Source: Magnetococcales bacterium
GTDB taxonomy: Bacteria > Pseudomonadota > Magnetococcia > Magnetococcales > DC0425bin3
Direction of reading: 5' to 3'
Assembly: GCA_015228935.1 (NCBI GenBank)
Contig: JADGCO010000045.1
Coordinates: forward strand, 1 to 35,518
DNA length: 35,518 bases
Each line of letters starts with the position of its first letter. Position 1 is the stretch's first letter. The notes beneath the pieces are model-generated. The model did no database searches. It was given only the letters and a program-made list of their open reading frames with translations, and was not told the DNA's origin. The position numbers and the translations under genes are program-made. Positions 16,017 to 28,404 of the stretch are shown here, one piece after another.

Positions 16017-17114
16017 ATGCCTCATAATGCACAAAGAGTCCCATGCCCGTTCGTGCCTGGAGGCATGATTGCTGATCAGAAACATCATACCTCGCAAATT
16101 TTTGTCGGACGCCAAAGCGAGTTGGAAACCTTGCTGGCCTGTATGACCAGAAACCCGCCAACCAGTGTGAACGTCCATGGTCCCCAGAGAATTGGCAAAT
16201 CGTCTCTCGCTGGTCAGTTTTGCTCCATCTGGTCAAAACATTTTTCAGATCAAGATAAAAATAATTATGCCGTCGCCTTTCTGAACCTGCTCAAATGCGT
16301 GACAGTTACTGATTTTTATAGAGAAATTGCGAAAGTTCTGTTGGATCTTCCAGAAGTGCATGCCCGGCCAGGGCTGGCCGCACCTTTGCAAAATGTCCAG
16401 GATTATGACAGCTTTGAAGCCGCCCTGGTGGCATGGAAAAAACAACAGGTGCGACCCGTCCTTTGTCTCGACGAGTTCAATCACCTGGGCGACATTCCTT
16501 CGGAATTCACGAATAATTTTTTCAAAAATTTGCGTTTATTGGTGGATGGCGGCCTTGTCATGCTGGTGATGGTCACCAGAAAACCCCTGGGCAGGATACA
16601 AAAATCACTCAAACTTTCTTTTCATTTCTTTAACCTCGGGCAACATATTGAATTAAGGAAATTTACTAACGATGAGGTCAGGGAACTACTGACTCTCCCT
16701 TGTTTGAATGCAAAGGCTGGATCTGCCCCTTGTTTGACAAAAGCCGAGCAAGATATTGCCCGGAAATGGGCCGGGAATCACCCTTTCGCCTTGGCACTGG
16801 CCGCAAGCTTTCTTTGTCAATATCGACACACTGAAGGTGCCCAGGAAGCTCGTCATAAATTTAACTATGAAATTAATAACAATATCAGCCTGGGTTGGTG
16901 GTGGCGTATATGCAACTTACCCATATCAGGTGAAGCACCCGATATGCTCAATAATCTTGCAATGTTTATATTTAATATCGGCAATCAAGCGTCTAATATC
17001 GGGAAAACTATTTTTGGGCTTGGCGTAATCATCGTTATTTTACTGATCCTGATAGGAATTATCCCCGCAAGGGAGTTTTATGTCGAATTTATTAAGCCAA
17101 TCTTCGTTAAATAA
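16017..17114 (+). CDS. STAND-type P-loop ATPase, paralogue 2 with C-terminal membrane helix
   Basis: A 365-residue ATPase paralogous to the preceding gene. It has N-terminal CPFVPGGMI, IFVGRQSEL, Walker A GPQRIGKSS (55-63), Walker B LCLDEF, the sensor-like region LVMLVMVTRKPLGRI and GNHPFALALAA. It ends with one hydrophobic helix (about 332-351, GLGVIIVILLILIGIIPA) and a short basic tail, so the ATPase domain should sit on the cytoplasmic face of the inner membrane. The next gene's start lies 35 bp inside its 3' end. The coding sequence is richer in A and T than flanking core genes. CAGGAGA at 15981 is rather far from the ATG, so the exact start is uncertain. Confidence 0.75.
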   Translation: MPHNAQRVPCPFVPGGMIADQKHHTSQIFVGRQSELETLLACMTRNPPTSVNVHGPQRIGKSSLAGQFCSIWSKHFSDQDKNNYAVAFLNLLKCVTVTDFYREIAKVLLDLPEVHARPGLAAPLQNVQDYDSFEAALVAWKKQQVRPVLCLDEFNHLGDIPSEFTNNFFKNLRLLVDGGLVMLVMVTRKPLGRIQKSLKLSFHFFNLGQHIELRKFTNDEVRELLTLPCLNAKAGSAPCLTKAEQDIARKWAGNHPFALALAASFLCQYRHTEGAQEARHKFNYEINNNISLGWWWRICNLPISGEAPDMLNNLAMFIFNIGNQASNIGKTIFGLGVIIVILLILIGIIPAREFYVEFIKPIFVK

Positions 17115-19455
17115 GACACATCCCTCCTTCTTCTCCCTCCCCTGGTTGAAAGAGTGCGGGCGTATTCTCTATTGGAGTTTCTTCAAGCCCTTCACTTTCA
17201 ACAAATGGTTGAAAGATATTCATCCATATCTTAAACACGATGACAATCCATTCAAGTTCAAAAAGGAATTTGCTTCCAATCCAGGCTTGCGTACTTATGC
17301 TTGGCAAGTTTGGTGGATTTCCTTGCTGGCTCCTTTGCTGTTGACCCTTGTTTTTGGAATTGTATGGCCAGGACGCTTTGATTGGGAAAAAACTGTCATG
17401 TTTTTACTCGGCTGGTCTCTTGGTCTTCTGATTTTACGCATCAATAAATCGGTCATTCAGTTCTTTATCGCGGCACTTGTTTTAGTTTTTTTGACCATAT
17501 CAATTGGGAAATATTCTGATATTTTGCCATTTAATGATATATTTTTTCAATATAAAAGAATTATCGTTTACTTAAATAATATAGAATATATAAAACCTCC
17601 GCTTAAGAACGCAGCCACCATCGCGTCAGGCGTCGCGTTCGGCGTCGCGGGAGGCGTCGCGGTAGGCGTCGCGGTAGGCGTCGCGGGAGGCGTCGCGGGA
17701 GGCGTCGCGGGAGGCGTCGCGGTAGGCGTCGCATGTATTATAGGTGTATTACGAATACCGTTTTGGATCCCGGAATGCCTTTTGCTTCTTGGACTTAAAG
17801 GATTTATTGGAAATAAGGACCCGTTACGTACCCTGAAATGGGCACCCTTGTGGGGCGATCAAGTCATTTATCTTCCTCTGCCATTCATGGATGGCATCAT
17901 CCTGGCTGCCTACCGGCAAGAACCCCAGCAAGCCATCACTTTCCTGGAATATTTGACGACTTCGACCAATCAACAAAAACGGGCGGCACGGGTCATGGAA
18001 CGGGTCGCTCTGGAAGAAGCGGGACGGCGACGCAACAGCCATGACATTGCCTTCATGGCGGAATCCCTGCAATGGCTGCCCCAACCCTATCCAAAAGAGT
18101 TTGGCAGCTACCTGCCCCAAATGCTGGAGATTGCCCAGGGGGTCCGTGCATCCCTGGAGGCATCCTCTGCCCATCGAAGGATGGAGTTGTTGCAATCACC
18201 CATTGCCCAATTGGGCCGGTTGAAAAACACCCTCACCCTGGAAAAAAAAGCCAGGCGGGCAACGGCCTGGGGCGGAGTCGCCAACCATTGGCAAGGGATC
18301 CTGGAAACCGCCCACCGCTCCCTGGCGGAAGAGGCGAAAAAATCCGGGGAAATTCCCAACCCCTATGTGGCGGGGCAACCCCTGAATCCCGAGGAGTCCC
18401 AAAGCCGCTTCAAGGGCCGCCGCGATCTGTTTCGCCGCATGGAAGAGTTGGCCCTGGCCTCCCAGGCCCCGATCCTGTTGTTACTGGGAGGCCGTCGCAC
18501 CGGCAAAAGCTCCAGCCTCAACTTTTTGCCGGAAAAAATGGGACCCGAGTGGATCCCCCTCGTGGTGGATGGCCAGGGACTCTCCCTCTCGACCTCCATT
18601 CCCGGTGTCGTCGAAGGGTTGATCAAAGCCATCCTGGAGAGTGCCCGCCGCAACCGCAACCTCCAGCTTCCAACCCCGGACAGGGAACAGGTGCAGAAAG
18701 ACCCCTTCCCGGCCTTTCTGCACTGGATGGAACAGGCTGAAAAGAGCGTCGCGCCAGAGAAAAAATTTCTTCTCTGCCTGGATGAATTCGAACGCCTGGG
18801 GCAGGTGGTGGAGCGCAACCATGGTGACCCAGGTCTGCTCAACTTTTTGCGCCACGTTGCGCAAAAACGGCGGCACTGGGTGGTGCTGTTCAGTGGTGTC
18901 CACCCCCTGGAGGATCTCCCCCCCTACTGGTCCGATTGCCTCATCAACTCCCAAACCATCCACATCAGCTTTCTGCAAACGGATGAGGCACGGGAGTTGA
19001 TCCAACAACCCATCGATCAATTCCCGGATATCTACACACAAGAGGCCGTGGAGGCACTGCTCCACATCACCCGCTGCCATCCCTATCTCGTGCAACTCCT
19101 CTGCTCCCTGTTGGTCGAGCGGCTGAATGCCACCCGACAGACCCGGGTGACGGCAGCCCAGGTGACAGCAGACCAGGTGACAGCAGCCCAGGTGACAGCA
19201 GCAGACGTGGCCGCCGTGGCTCCCTTGGCCTTTGACCGGGGCATGGGATATTTCGACGAATGGTGGCGCACCACCTTGCATGACGATGAACGAAAAATTC
19301 TGGAAACAATTCATCGCCAGGAACCGGTGGGTGACGGGAAAAACCCGGCACTGCGCCGCCTGTTGCGCTTGGAAGTTATTGAAAAAAAAGATGGGCAGTA
19401 TAAATTCCAGGTCCCGCTCCTGGAACAGTACGTGGCGCTCCAGTTGGGGGAGTGA
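17080..19455 (+). CDS. Large membrane-anchored STAND-type ATPase with GVA repeats
   Basis: A 791-residue protein, family not named. Residues 1-80 are soluble; about three hydrophobic segments follow at 85-150, then a (GVAx)n stretch at about 185-218 that is Gly/Val/Ala-only and could form further membrane helices. A helical middle part follows. The ATPase domain has FKGRRDLF, Walker A GGRRTGKSS (470-478), Walker B CLDEF with Asp 568, and a CHPYLVQLLCSLL motif from residue 666 that matches the STAND His-Pro signature. A VTAAQ repeat (about 690-712) leads to a C-terminal winged-helix-like region (DDERKILETIHRQ ... LLRLEVIEKKDGQYKF). ATG 17080 follows GGGAG (17071-17075) and overlaps the previous gene by 35 bp, implying co-translation. 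Probable membrane-bound signalling or defence NTPase; substrate unknown. Confidence 0.75.
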   Translation: MSNLLSQSSLNKTHPSFFSLPWLKECGRILYWSFFKPFTFNKWLKDIHPYLKHDDNPFKFKKEFASNPGLRTYAWQVWWISLLAPLLLTLVFGIVWPGRFDWEKTVMFLLGWSLGLLILRINKSVIQFFIAALVLVFLTISIGKYSDILPFNDIFFQYKRIIVYLNNIEYIKPPLKNAATIASGVAFGVAGGVAVGVAVGVAGGVAGGVAGGVAVGVACIIGVLRIPFWIPECLLLLGLKGFIGNKDPLRTLKWAPLWGDQVIYLPLPFMDGIILAAYRQEPQQAITFLEYLTTSTNQQKRAARVMERVALEEAGRRRNSHDIAFMAESLQWLPQPYPKEFGSYLPQMLEIAQGVRASLEASSAHRRMELLQSPIAQLGRLKNTLTLEKKARRATAWGGVANHWQGILETAHRSLAEEAKKSGEIPNPYVAGQPLNPEESQSRFKGRRDLFRRMEELALASQAPILLLLGGRRTGKSSSLNFLPEKMGPEWIPLVVDGQGLSLSTSIPGVVEGLIKAILESARRNRNLQLPTPDREQVQKDPFPAFLHWMEQAEKSVAPEKKFLLCLDEFERLGQVVERNHGDPGLLNFLRHVAQKRRHWVVLFSGVHPLEDLPPYWSDCLINSQTIHISFLQTDEARELIQQPIDQFPDIYTQEAVEALLHITRCHPYLVQLLCSLLVERLNATRQTRVTAAQVTADQVTAAQVTAADVAAVAPLAFDRGMGYFDEWWRTTLHDDERKILETIHRQEPVGDGKNPALRRLLRLEVIEKKDGQYKFQVPLLEQYVALQLGE
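17629..17732 (+). repeat. 12-bp tandem repeat encoding (GVAx)n
   Basis: GGCGTCGCG plus a variable triplet (GGA, GTA or TTC) is repeated about nine times without frame change, giving GVAFGVAGGVAVGVAVGVAG and onwards. The variable triplet alternates Gly, Val or Phe. The block is strikingly GC-rich inside an A/T-rich part of the gene and is likely to vary in copy number. Confidence 0.9.
19146..19210 (+). repeat. 15-bp tandem repeat encoding VTAAQ
   Basis: About four copies of a CAGGTGACAGCAGCC-like unit encode VTAAQVTADQVTAAQVTAAD. It forms an apparent linker between the ATPase domain and the C-terminal winged-helix-like region. Confidence 0.85.
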
Positions 19456-19493
19456 CATTTTCCGCAGCCTCTGCATCTTCGGTGCAAAGCATC

Positions 19494-19522
19494 GTGACGG
19501 AGGGGGAGAGTCCTGCTAGTAT
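19494..19522 (+). promoter_or_regulatory. Candidate sigma-70-like promoter for pyrG
   Basis: GTGACG (19494-19499, 4 of 6 to the -35 consensus), a 17-bp spacer and TAGTAT (19517-19522, 4 of 6 to the -10). It lies 115 bp before pyrG. The spacer ends in GAGAGTCCTGC, the same 11-mer found before ycjX. Weak by consensus; called because the spacing is right and a new transcription unit is expected here. Confidence 0.35.
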
Positions 19523-19630
19523 GGGGGGATTGGATTGGGCTGTTCCCTTCACCTGCCGGCGAGAGGTCAAAAATCGCCTGCCGGCCTGGCACGGAACCTG
19601 ATCCCGGCTGCAATGCAAAAAAGTGGGTAG

Positions 19631-21265
<1,635 letters not shown>

Positions 21266-21315
21266 GCCGCTGTTCCTGACCACCACCCCCGCGCCAACCA
21301 CTCCGGAACCCAAAA

Positions 21316-22155
21316 ATGGTCGCTGAAACAAGCCCCCGTAGCGTCGAGGTCGGCCCAGTCGTTTTTGGTCAACAACGGCCCCTGGTGATCATCGCCGGTC
21401 CGTGCGTGATCGAAGGACGGGATTTTGCCTTGCGTTGCGCCGCACAACTGCAAACAATCGCCGCTCGGCTCGGGATGCCCCTGGTCTATAAATCCTCCTT
21501 CGACAAGGCCAATCGCACCTCGACGCAGGGGTATCGGGGCGTTGGCCTGGACGAGGGCTTGCGCATTCTCCAGGACGTCCAAAATGCAACCGGTCTGCCG
21601 GTGGTGACCGACGTTCATGAATCCGGGCAAGCCAAAAGCGTTGCAAATGTGGTGGACATGTTGCAGACTCCGGCTTTTTTGTGCCGTCAGACCGATTTCA
21701 TCCAGGCCGTGGCCGCCACAGGCCGCCCGGTCAACATCAAGAAAGGTCAGTTTCTGGCACCGGAAGACATGACGCGCGTCGCCGAAAAAGCGGCATCCAC
21801 GGGAAATGACAAGTTGTTGTTGTGTGAAAGGGGGAGCATGTTCGGTTACCGCGATCTGGTCGTGGACATGCGCTCCCTGGCCATCATGGCCACTACGGGA
21901 TATCCGGTGGTGTTTGACGCCACCCACTCGGTCCAACGACCAGGAGGAATGGGTCTGGCCTCCGGCGGCGACCGCCGTCACGTAGCACCCCTGGCCAGGG
22001 GTGCGGTGGCGGTCGGCGTGGCCGGCATCTTCCTGGAAACCCACCCCGATCCCGACCAGGCGCCGTGCGACGGTCCGAATATGGTACCGTTGGCGGATTT
22101 GGAACCGTTTTTGGCAAGCCTGAAGAGGCTGGATGACGTCCAAAAAAACATGTAA
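21316..22155 (+). CDS. kdsA: 3-deoxy-8-phosphooctulonate (KDO-8-P) synthase
   Basis: Condenses phosphoenolpyruvate with arabinose-5-phosphate to KDO-8-phosphate for the lipopolysaccharide inner core, which shows a Gram-negative envelope. The 279-residue length is normal. Family motifs include [39 protein letters not shown] and [12 protein letters not shown]. The residue after GP in [10 protein letters not shown] is Cys 30; a cysteine here marks the metal-dependent class of the enzyme, whereas E. coli-type metal-independent enzymes have Asn. ATG 21316 lies in a sequence resembling the end of pyrG 61 bp earlier (AAGAATGACCGCTGA versus AAAAATGGTCGCTGA). Confidence 0.96.
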   Translation: MVAETSPRSVEVGPVVFGQQRPLVIIAGPCVIEGRDFALRCAAQLQTIAARLGMPLVYKSSFDKANRTSTQGYRGVGLDEGLRILQDVQNATGLPVVTDVHESGQAKSVANVVDMLQTPAFLCRQTDFIQAVAATGRPVNIKKGQFLAPEDMTRVAEKAASTGNDKLLLCERGSMFGYRDLVVDMRSLAIMATTGYPVVFDATHSVQRPGGMGLASGGDRRHVAPLARGAVAVGVAGIFLETHPDPDQAPCDGPNMVPLADLEPFLASLKRLDDVQKNM

Positions 22156-22166
22156 GGGGGAGCGCC

Positions 22167-23270
22167 ATGCTTCGGCGAACACCGCTTTACGACCAGCATC
22201 TGGCCCGTGGGGCCAAAATGGTTGATTTTGCAGGTTGGGACATGCCTCTGCACTACGGATCCCAGGTGCGGGAACATCATGCCGTGCGCAGAAACTGCGG
22301 CGCGTTCGATGTCTCCCACATGGGCGTGGTGGACATCGGCGGTCCCGGGGCCACACCGTTTTTAAGCCACCTGCTGGCCAATGACGTGGCCCGCCTCGGC
22401 CCGTCCACCGATGGCAAGGCGCTCTACGGGGTCATGCTCAACGAGCAGGGCGGCGTGGTGGATGACCTGATCACCTACCGAACCGGTCCCGACACCTATC
22501 GTCTGGTCATCAATGCCGGCACCCGGAACAAGGATCTGGCCTGGATCCAGGCCAGGGCCGCAACCCATGCCGTCACCATTCGGGAACGCACCGATCTGGC
22601 CATGGTGGCCATCCAGGGACCCCGGGCACGCGAACTTGTGCCCCTCGCCCTGCCTCCTGTTCTGGCCAATCAGGTTTGCGGGCTGGGATCCTTCCGCTCC
22701 ATGTATAACGGGGATATGTTCGTGGCCCGCACCGGCTATACCGGAGAAAATGGCTACGAAGTCATCCTGCCCCAAAGCGATGTCGTCCGGTTCTGGGAAA
22801 CCCTCATGAGCGTTGGCGTCGTCCCCGTGGGACTGGGTGCCCGCGACACCCTGCGTCTGGAAGCCGGTCTCAATCTGTACGGCTCCGACATGAATGACAC
22901 CACCAATCCCCTGGAAACCGGTCTGAGCTGGACCATCGCCTGGGAACCCGCCCAACGCGATTTCATGGGACGGACGGCCCTGGCCCCCCTGTGGGGCAAA
23001 CCTCCCCCCTTCAAGCGCGTGGGATTGATCCTGGAAGGTCCCGGCGTCCTGCGCGATCATCAGGCCGTGGTCAGGGATGGCCAGCGGGTCGGCGAGGTGA
23101 CCAGTGGCAGTTATTCACCGACCCTGGGGGCGGGAATTGCCCTGGCCCGGGTCGCACAAGACATTCGCGAAGGGGATACCTGTCAGGTGGAAATGCGGGG
23201 ACGCACCCAACCCGCACGTGTGGTCAGACCACCTTTTGTGCGGGCCGGCAAACCGGTCCATGACGACTGA
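22167..23270 (+). CDS. gcvT: Aminomethyltransferase, glycine cleavage system T protein
   Basis: The T protein moves the aminomethyl carbon from lipoylated H protein to tetrahydrofolate, releasing ammonia. It is 367 residues long, as usual. Visible are LYDQHLARGAKMVDFAGWDM, the conserved VDDLITYR (catalytic Asp region), RTGYTGENGYEV, GLGARDTLRLEAGLNLYG and the C-terminal barrel. AAGGGGGAG precedes ATG 22167, only 11 bp after kdsA, so it is probably in the same transcript. It is followed at 27 bp by gcvPA without an intervening gcvH. Confidence 0.97.
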   Translation: MLRRTPLYDQHLARGAKMVDFAGWDMPLHYGSQVREHHAVRRNCGAFDVSHMGVVDIGGPGATPFLSHLLANDVARLGPSTDGKALYGVMLNEQGGVVDDLITYRTGPDTYRLVINAGTRNKDLAWIQARAATHAVTIRERTDLAMVAIQGPRARELVPLALPPVLANQVCGLGSFRSMYNGDMFVARTGYTGENGYEVILPQSDVVRFWETLMSVGVVPVGLGARDTLRLEAGLNLYGSDMNDTTNPLETGLSWTIAWEPAQRDFMGRTALAPLWGKPPPFKRVGLILEGPGVLRDHQAVVRDGQRVGEVTSGSYSPTLGAGIALARVAQDIREGDTCQVEMRGRTQPARVVRPPFVRAGKPVHDD

Positions 23271-23297
23271 AAAGAGACTTTCGGGGGGAACCCAAAC

Positions 23298-24656
23298 ATG
23301 CCCTTCATTCCTCATACCGAAGCGGATCTGCGTGACATGCTGGCCGTTATCGGGGTCACGAATATCGACGCCCTGTTCGAGGAGATTCCCCAGGAATTGC
23401 GCCACGACAGCCGTGCCGATCTGCCTCCACCCCTGAATGAAATGGCCTTGCAGCGTCTCATGGAAGGCCGGGCAGCCCGGGATGGCTCCACGCTCTGTTT
23501 CACCGGGGCCGGGGCCTACCAGCACCATATTCCCGCCGCTGTCTGGGAGATTGCCACCCGGGGTGAGTTTTACAGCGCCTATACCCCCTATCAGGCGGAA
23601 GCCAGCCAGGGAACCCTGCAAACCCTGTACGAATTCCAGAGCATGATGGCCTCCCTGACCGGGATGGATGTCAGCAATGTCTCCCTCTACGATGGGGCCA
23701 GCGCCCTGGGCGAGGCCGTCCTGATGGCGGTACGGGCCAACCCGAACGGTTCCCGCCGCATCCTGCTGCCCACCACGGTCAACCCCCTCTACCGGGCCGT
23801 CACCCAGACCCTGGTCGAGGCACAGGGAATTGAACTGGTGGAGATTCCTTTTTGTGCCCAGGGCGGCCACATTGCCCCGGAAGTGCTGGCACCCCACGCC
23901 GCACAGCCCATCGCCGCCGTGGTGATGCAACAGCCCAACTTTTTCGGCACCCTGGAAGAGACCGATGTGCTGACCGATTGGGCACAGGCCCACGGTGCCC
24001 TGGTCATTGCCGTGGTCAACCCGGCATCCCTGGGCATGCTGTCCCCTCCCGGTGCCTGGGGCAGACAGGGGGCCGACATTGCCTGCGGCGACGGTCAACC
24101 CCTGGGGGCACCCCTCTCCTCCGGCGGTCCCTATTTCGGTTTTCTCTGCGGCAAGACGCCCATGCTGCGCCAAATGCCGGGGCGCATCGTCGGTCGTACC
24201 GTGGACCGGGAAGGAAAAAGCGGTTTTGTCCTGACCCTCCAGGCGCGGGAACAACACATCCGCCGCTCCCGGGCCACCTCCAACATTTGCTCCAACCAGG
24301 GCCTGATGACAGTCGCCGCCACCATCCACATGTCCCTGCTCGGACCGGAAGGCCTGCGGCGGGTGGGGCTGGCCTGCCATGCCAACCTGCGCACCCTCCT
24401 GCAACGCCTGGCCGCCATACCGGGCGTTGAGATTGTGTTCGACCGGCCCCGTTTTCACGAGGCTGTCGTGCGGCTGCCGCGTCCCGTGAACGATGTCCTG
24501 ACGGCCCTTGCCCGCGAAGGCATTGCCGGCGGCTATCCCCTGACCCGGGATTTTCCCGCCCTGGGCGAAACCCTCCTGGTGTGTACCACCGAGGTCCAGA
24601 CCCCGGAAGAAATTGAATATTTTGCAACCCGGTTGCAAGCCATACTGGAGATGTGA
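23298..24656 (+). CDS. gcvPA: Glycine decarboxylase (P protein) subunit 1
   Basis: N-terminal half of the two-subunit glycine decarboxylase, 452 residues, which with GcvPB performs the PLP-dependent decarboxylation of glycine. Typical sequence: N-terminal [55 protein letters not shown] and [11 protein letters not shown]. It lacks the PLP lysine, which is expected since that residue lies in GcvPB. ATG 23298 follows GGGGGAA. The split P protein is common in many bacteria, in contrast to the single ~950-residue form of E. coli. The stop at 24654-24656 begins the 66-bp duplicated block. Confidence 0.96.
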   Translation: MPFIPHTEADLRDMLAVIGVTNIDALFEEIPQELRHDSRADLPPPLNEMALQRLMEGRAARDGSTLCFTGAGAYQHHIPAAVWEIATRGEFYSAYTPYQAEASQGTLQTLYEFQSMMASLTGMDVSNVSLYDGASALGEAVLMAVRANPNGSRRILLPTTVNPLYRAVTQTLVEAQGIELVEIPFCAQGGHIAPEVLAPHAAQPIAAVVMQQPNFFGTLEETDVLTDWAQAHGALVIAVVNPASLGMLSPPGAWGRQGADIACGDGQPLGAPLSSGGPYFGFLCGKTPMLRQMPGRIVGRTVDREGKSGFVLTLQAREQHIRRSRATSNICSNQGLMTVAATIHMSLLGPEGLRRVGLACHANLRTLLQRLAAIPGVEIVFDRPRFHEAVVRLPRPVNDVLTALAREGIAGGYPLTRDFPALGETLLVCTTEVQTPEEIEYFATRLQAILEM

Positions 24657-24794
24657 CATGGCACATTCGACTGTTGCAAGAGATGGCTTGTGGTGCAAGC
24701 CGGTTGCCGGACGGAGATGCAACATGGCAATCCTGACTGCCACTGGAAATGGCGCATGGTGCAAGCCGGTTACCGGACAGCGTGGAGAGATGAC

Positions 24795-24801
<7 letters not shown>
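24648..24801 (+). repeat. 66/73-bp tandem duplication between gcvPA and gcvPB
   Basis: GAGATG(T/C)(G/A)ACATGGCA occurs at 24648 and 24714, and GAGATGACATGGTG at 24787, the last being the gcvPB start region. The first two copies also share TGGTGCAAGCCGGTT(G/A)CCGG. Each copy holds an ATG (24658, 24724, 24795). From 24658 a 47-codon frame crosses both units and ends at TGA 24799-24801, overlapping the gcvPB start in another frame. Confidence 0.8.
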
Positions 24802-27591
<2,790 letters not shown>

Positions 27592-27612
27592 GCCTGCTTC
27601 TGTCCAACCAGG

Positions 27613-27648
27613 GACCCGCCCGGCAAGCTTCGGGCGGGTCTTTTTTTT
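27613..27648 (+). terminator. Strong intrinsic terminator after eno
   Basis: A perfect 10-bp stem GACCCGCCCG (27613-27622) with CGGGCGGGTC (27631-27640), an eight-base loop and eight T residues. It begins 21 bp after the enolase stop and is the clearest Rho-independent terminator in the window. Confidence 0.93.
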
Positions 27649-27747
27649 CTTCCCGTCCAGACGATTGCTGATTATTATCTGTAACAATTTGATCCGATTT
27701 GTTACCAAATGGTTGCCTTGGACGCCTTTGATCAGCTTGGCAACGCC

Positions 27748-27792
27748 AATTTTCCAGAAGAAAGTTTAACAATTTTCATTTTATGGAAAATT
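27748..27792. promoter_or_regulatory. AT-rich inverted repeat upstream of the MerR gene
   Basis: AATTTTCCA (27748-27756) is the exact reverse complement of TGGAAAATT (27784-27792) with 27 bases between. It lies 76-120 bp before the MerR-family start, where an operator or promoter could sit. No clear -35/-10 pair with a 19-bp spacer, typical of MerR targets, was seen. Confidence 0.3.
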
Positions 27793-27867
27793 TTTTCGTC
27801 AACGATCCCGTTTTTTTAGGCAACCTTGACTGAGAACGCAACAAAAGAATATTCCGGGAGAAGGTAG

Positions 27868-28404
27868 ATGACGGCAAATGGCATGGAAATCGACGTGGCA
27901 GGTGTACCCACCTCGGAAAACGCCGATTCCACAACGACGTCCTCGGGCGACATGGTCAAGATTGGCGTGGTTGCCCAAAAACTCGGCATCTCCATTCGGA
28001 CCATTCACATGTACGAGCGGGAAGGACTCTTCATCGCCTACAAAAATCGATCCGGAACCAGATATTTCAGCGACAGGGATGTGGAATGGCTTGTGGAGCT
28101 GCGCAAGCTGATCAAGTCCGGCATCAGCATTGCCGGTATCCGGCGTTTGATGTCCCTCATTCCTTGTTGGGAATCCCGTGGTTGCCATTTTACCGGCAAA
28201 CAAAACTGTCCGGTGATCACCGACAATCTCGCTCCCTGTTGGGCCAACAAGGAAAATGAATGCGCCGAAAATGCCCAGGAGTGCCGAAAATGTGATGTCT
28301 ATGGCCGGCGCTTTTGTATCAGCATGCTGAAGAGCTATGTCGATATTCGTTTCAAAAACAGTCAGATTCCAGATATTCCGTCACAAAATGGCCTGTATGC
28401 CTGA
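27868..28404 (+). CDS. MerR-family regulator with a Cys/Trp-rich (two-CW-like) C-terminus
   Basis: A 178-residue regulator. After a ~28-residue leader the MerR winged-helix DNA-binding domain follows (MVKIGVVAQKLGISIRTIHM, YEREGLF, GTRYFSDRDVEWL), then a helix IKSGISIAGIRRLMSLI. The C-terminus is not a dimer/metal loop of a known MerR subtype: it has IPCWESRGC, NCPVI, APCWANK, ECAENAQECRKCDVYGRRFC, so eight to nine cysteines and two CW pairs, resembling two-CW domains. Such clusters can bind metal or Fe-S, so redox or metal sensing is plausible. ATG 27868 follows GGGAGAAGG. A GCCGCC/GGCGGC hairpin with an inner CAGGAG/CTCCTG stem is 50-90 bp downstream. Confidence 0.8.
   Translation: MTANGMEIDVAGVPTSENADSTTTSSGDMVKIGVVAQKLGISIRTIHMYEREGLFIAYKNRSGTRYFSDRDVEWLVELRKLIKSGISIAGIRRLMSLIPCWESRGCHFTGKQNCPVITDNLAPCWANKENECAENAQECRKCDVYGRRFCISMLKSYVDIRFKNSQIPDIPSQNGLYA

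Noticed and set aside
17600-17760. Whether the GVA repeat signals a frameshift or pseudogene in the 791-residue ATPase gene
   Set aside because: All units are 12 bp and in frame, and motifs before and after are intact, so the gene looks functional.
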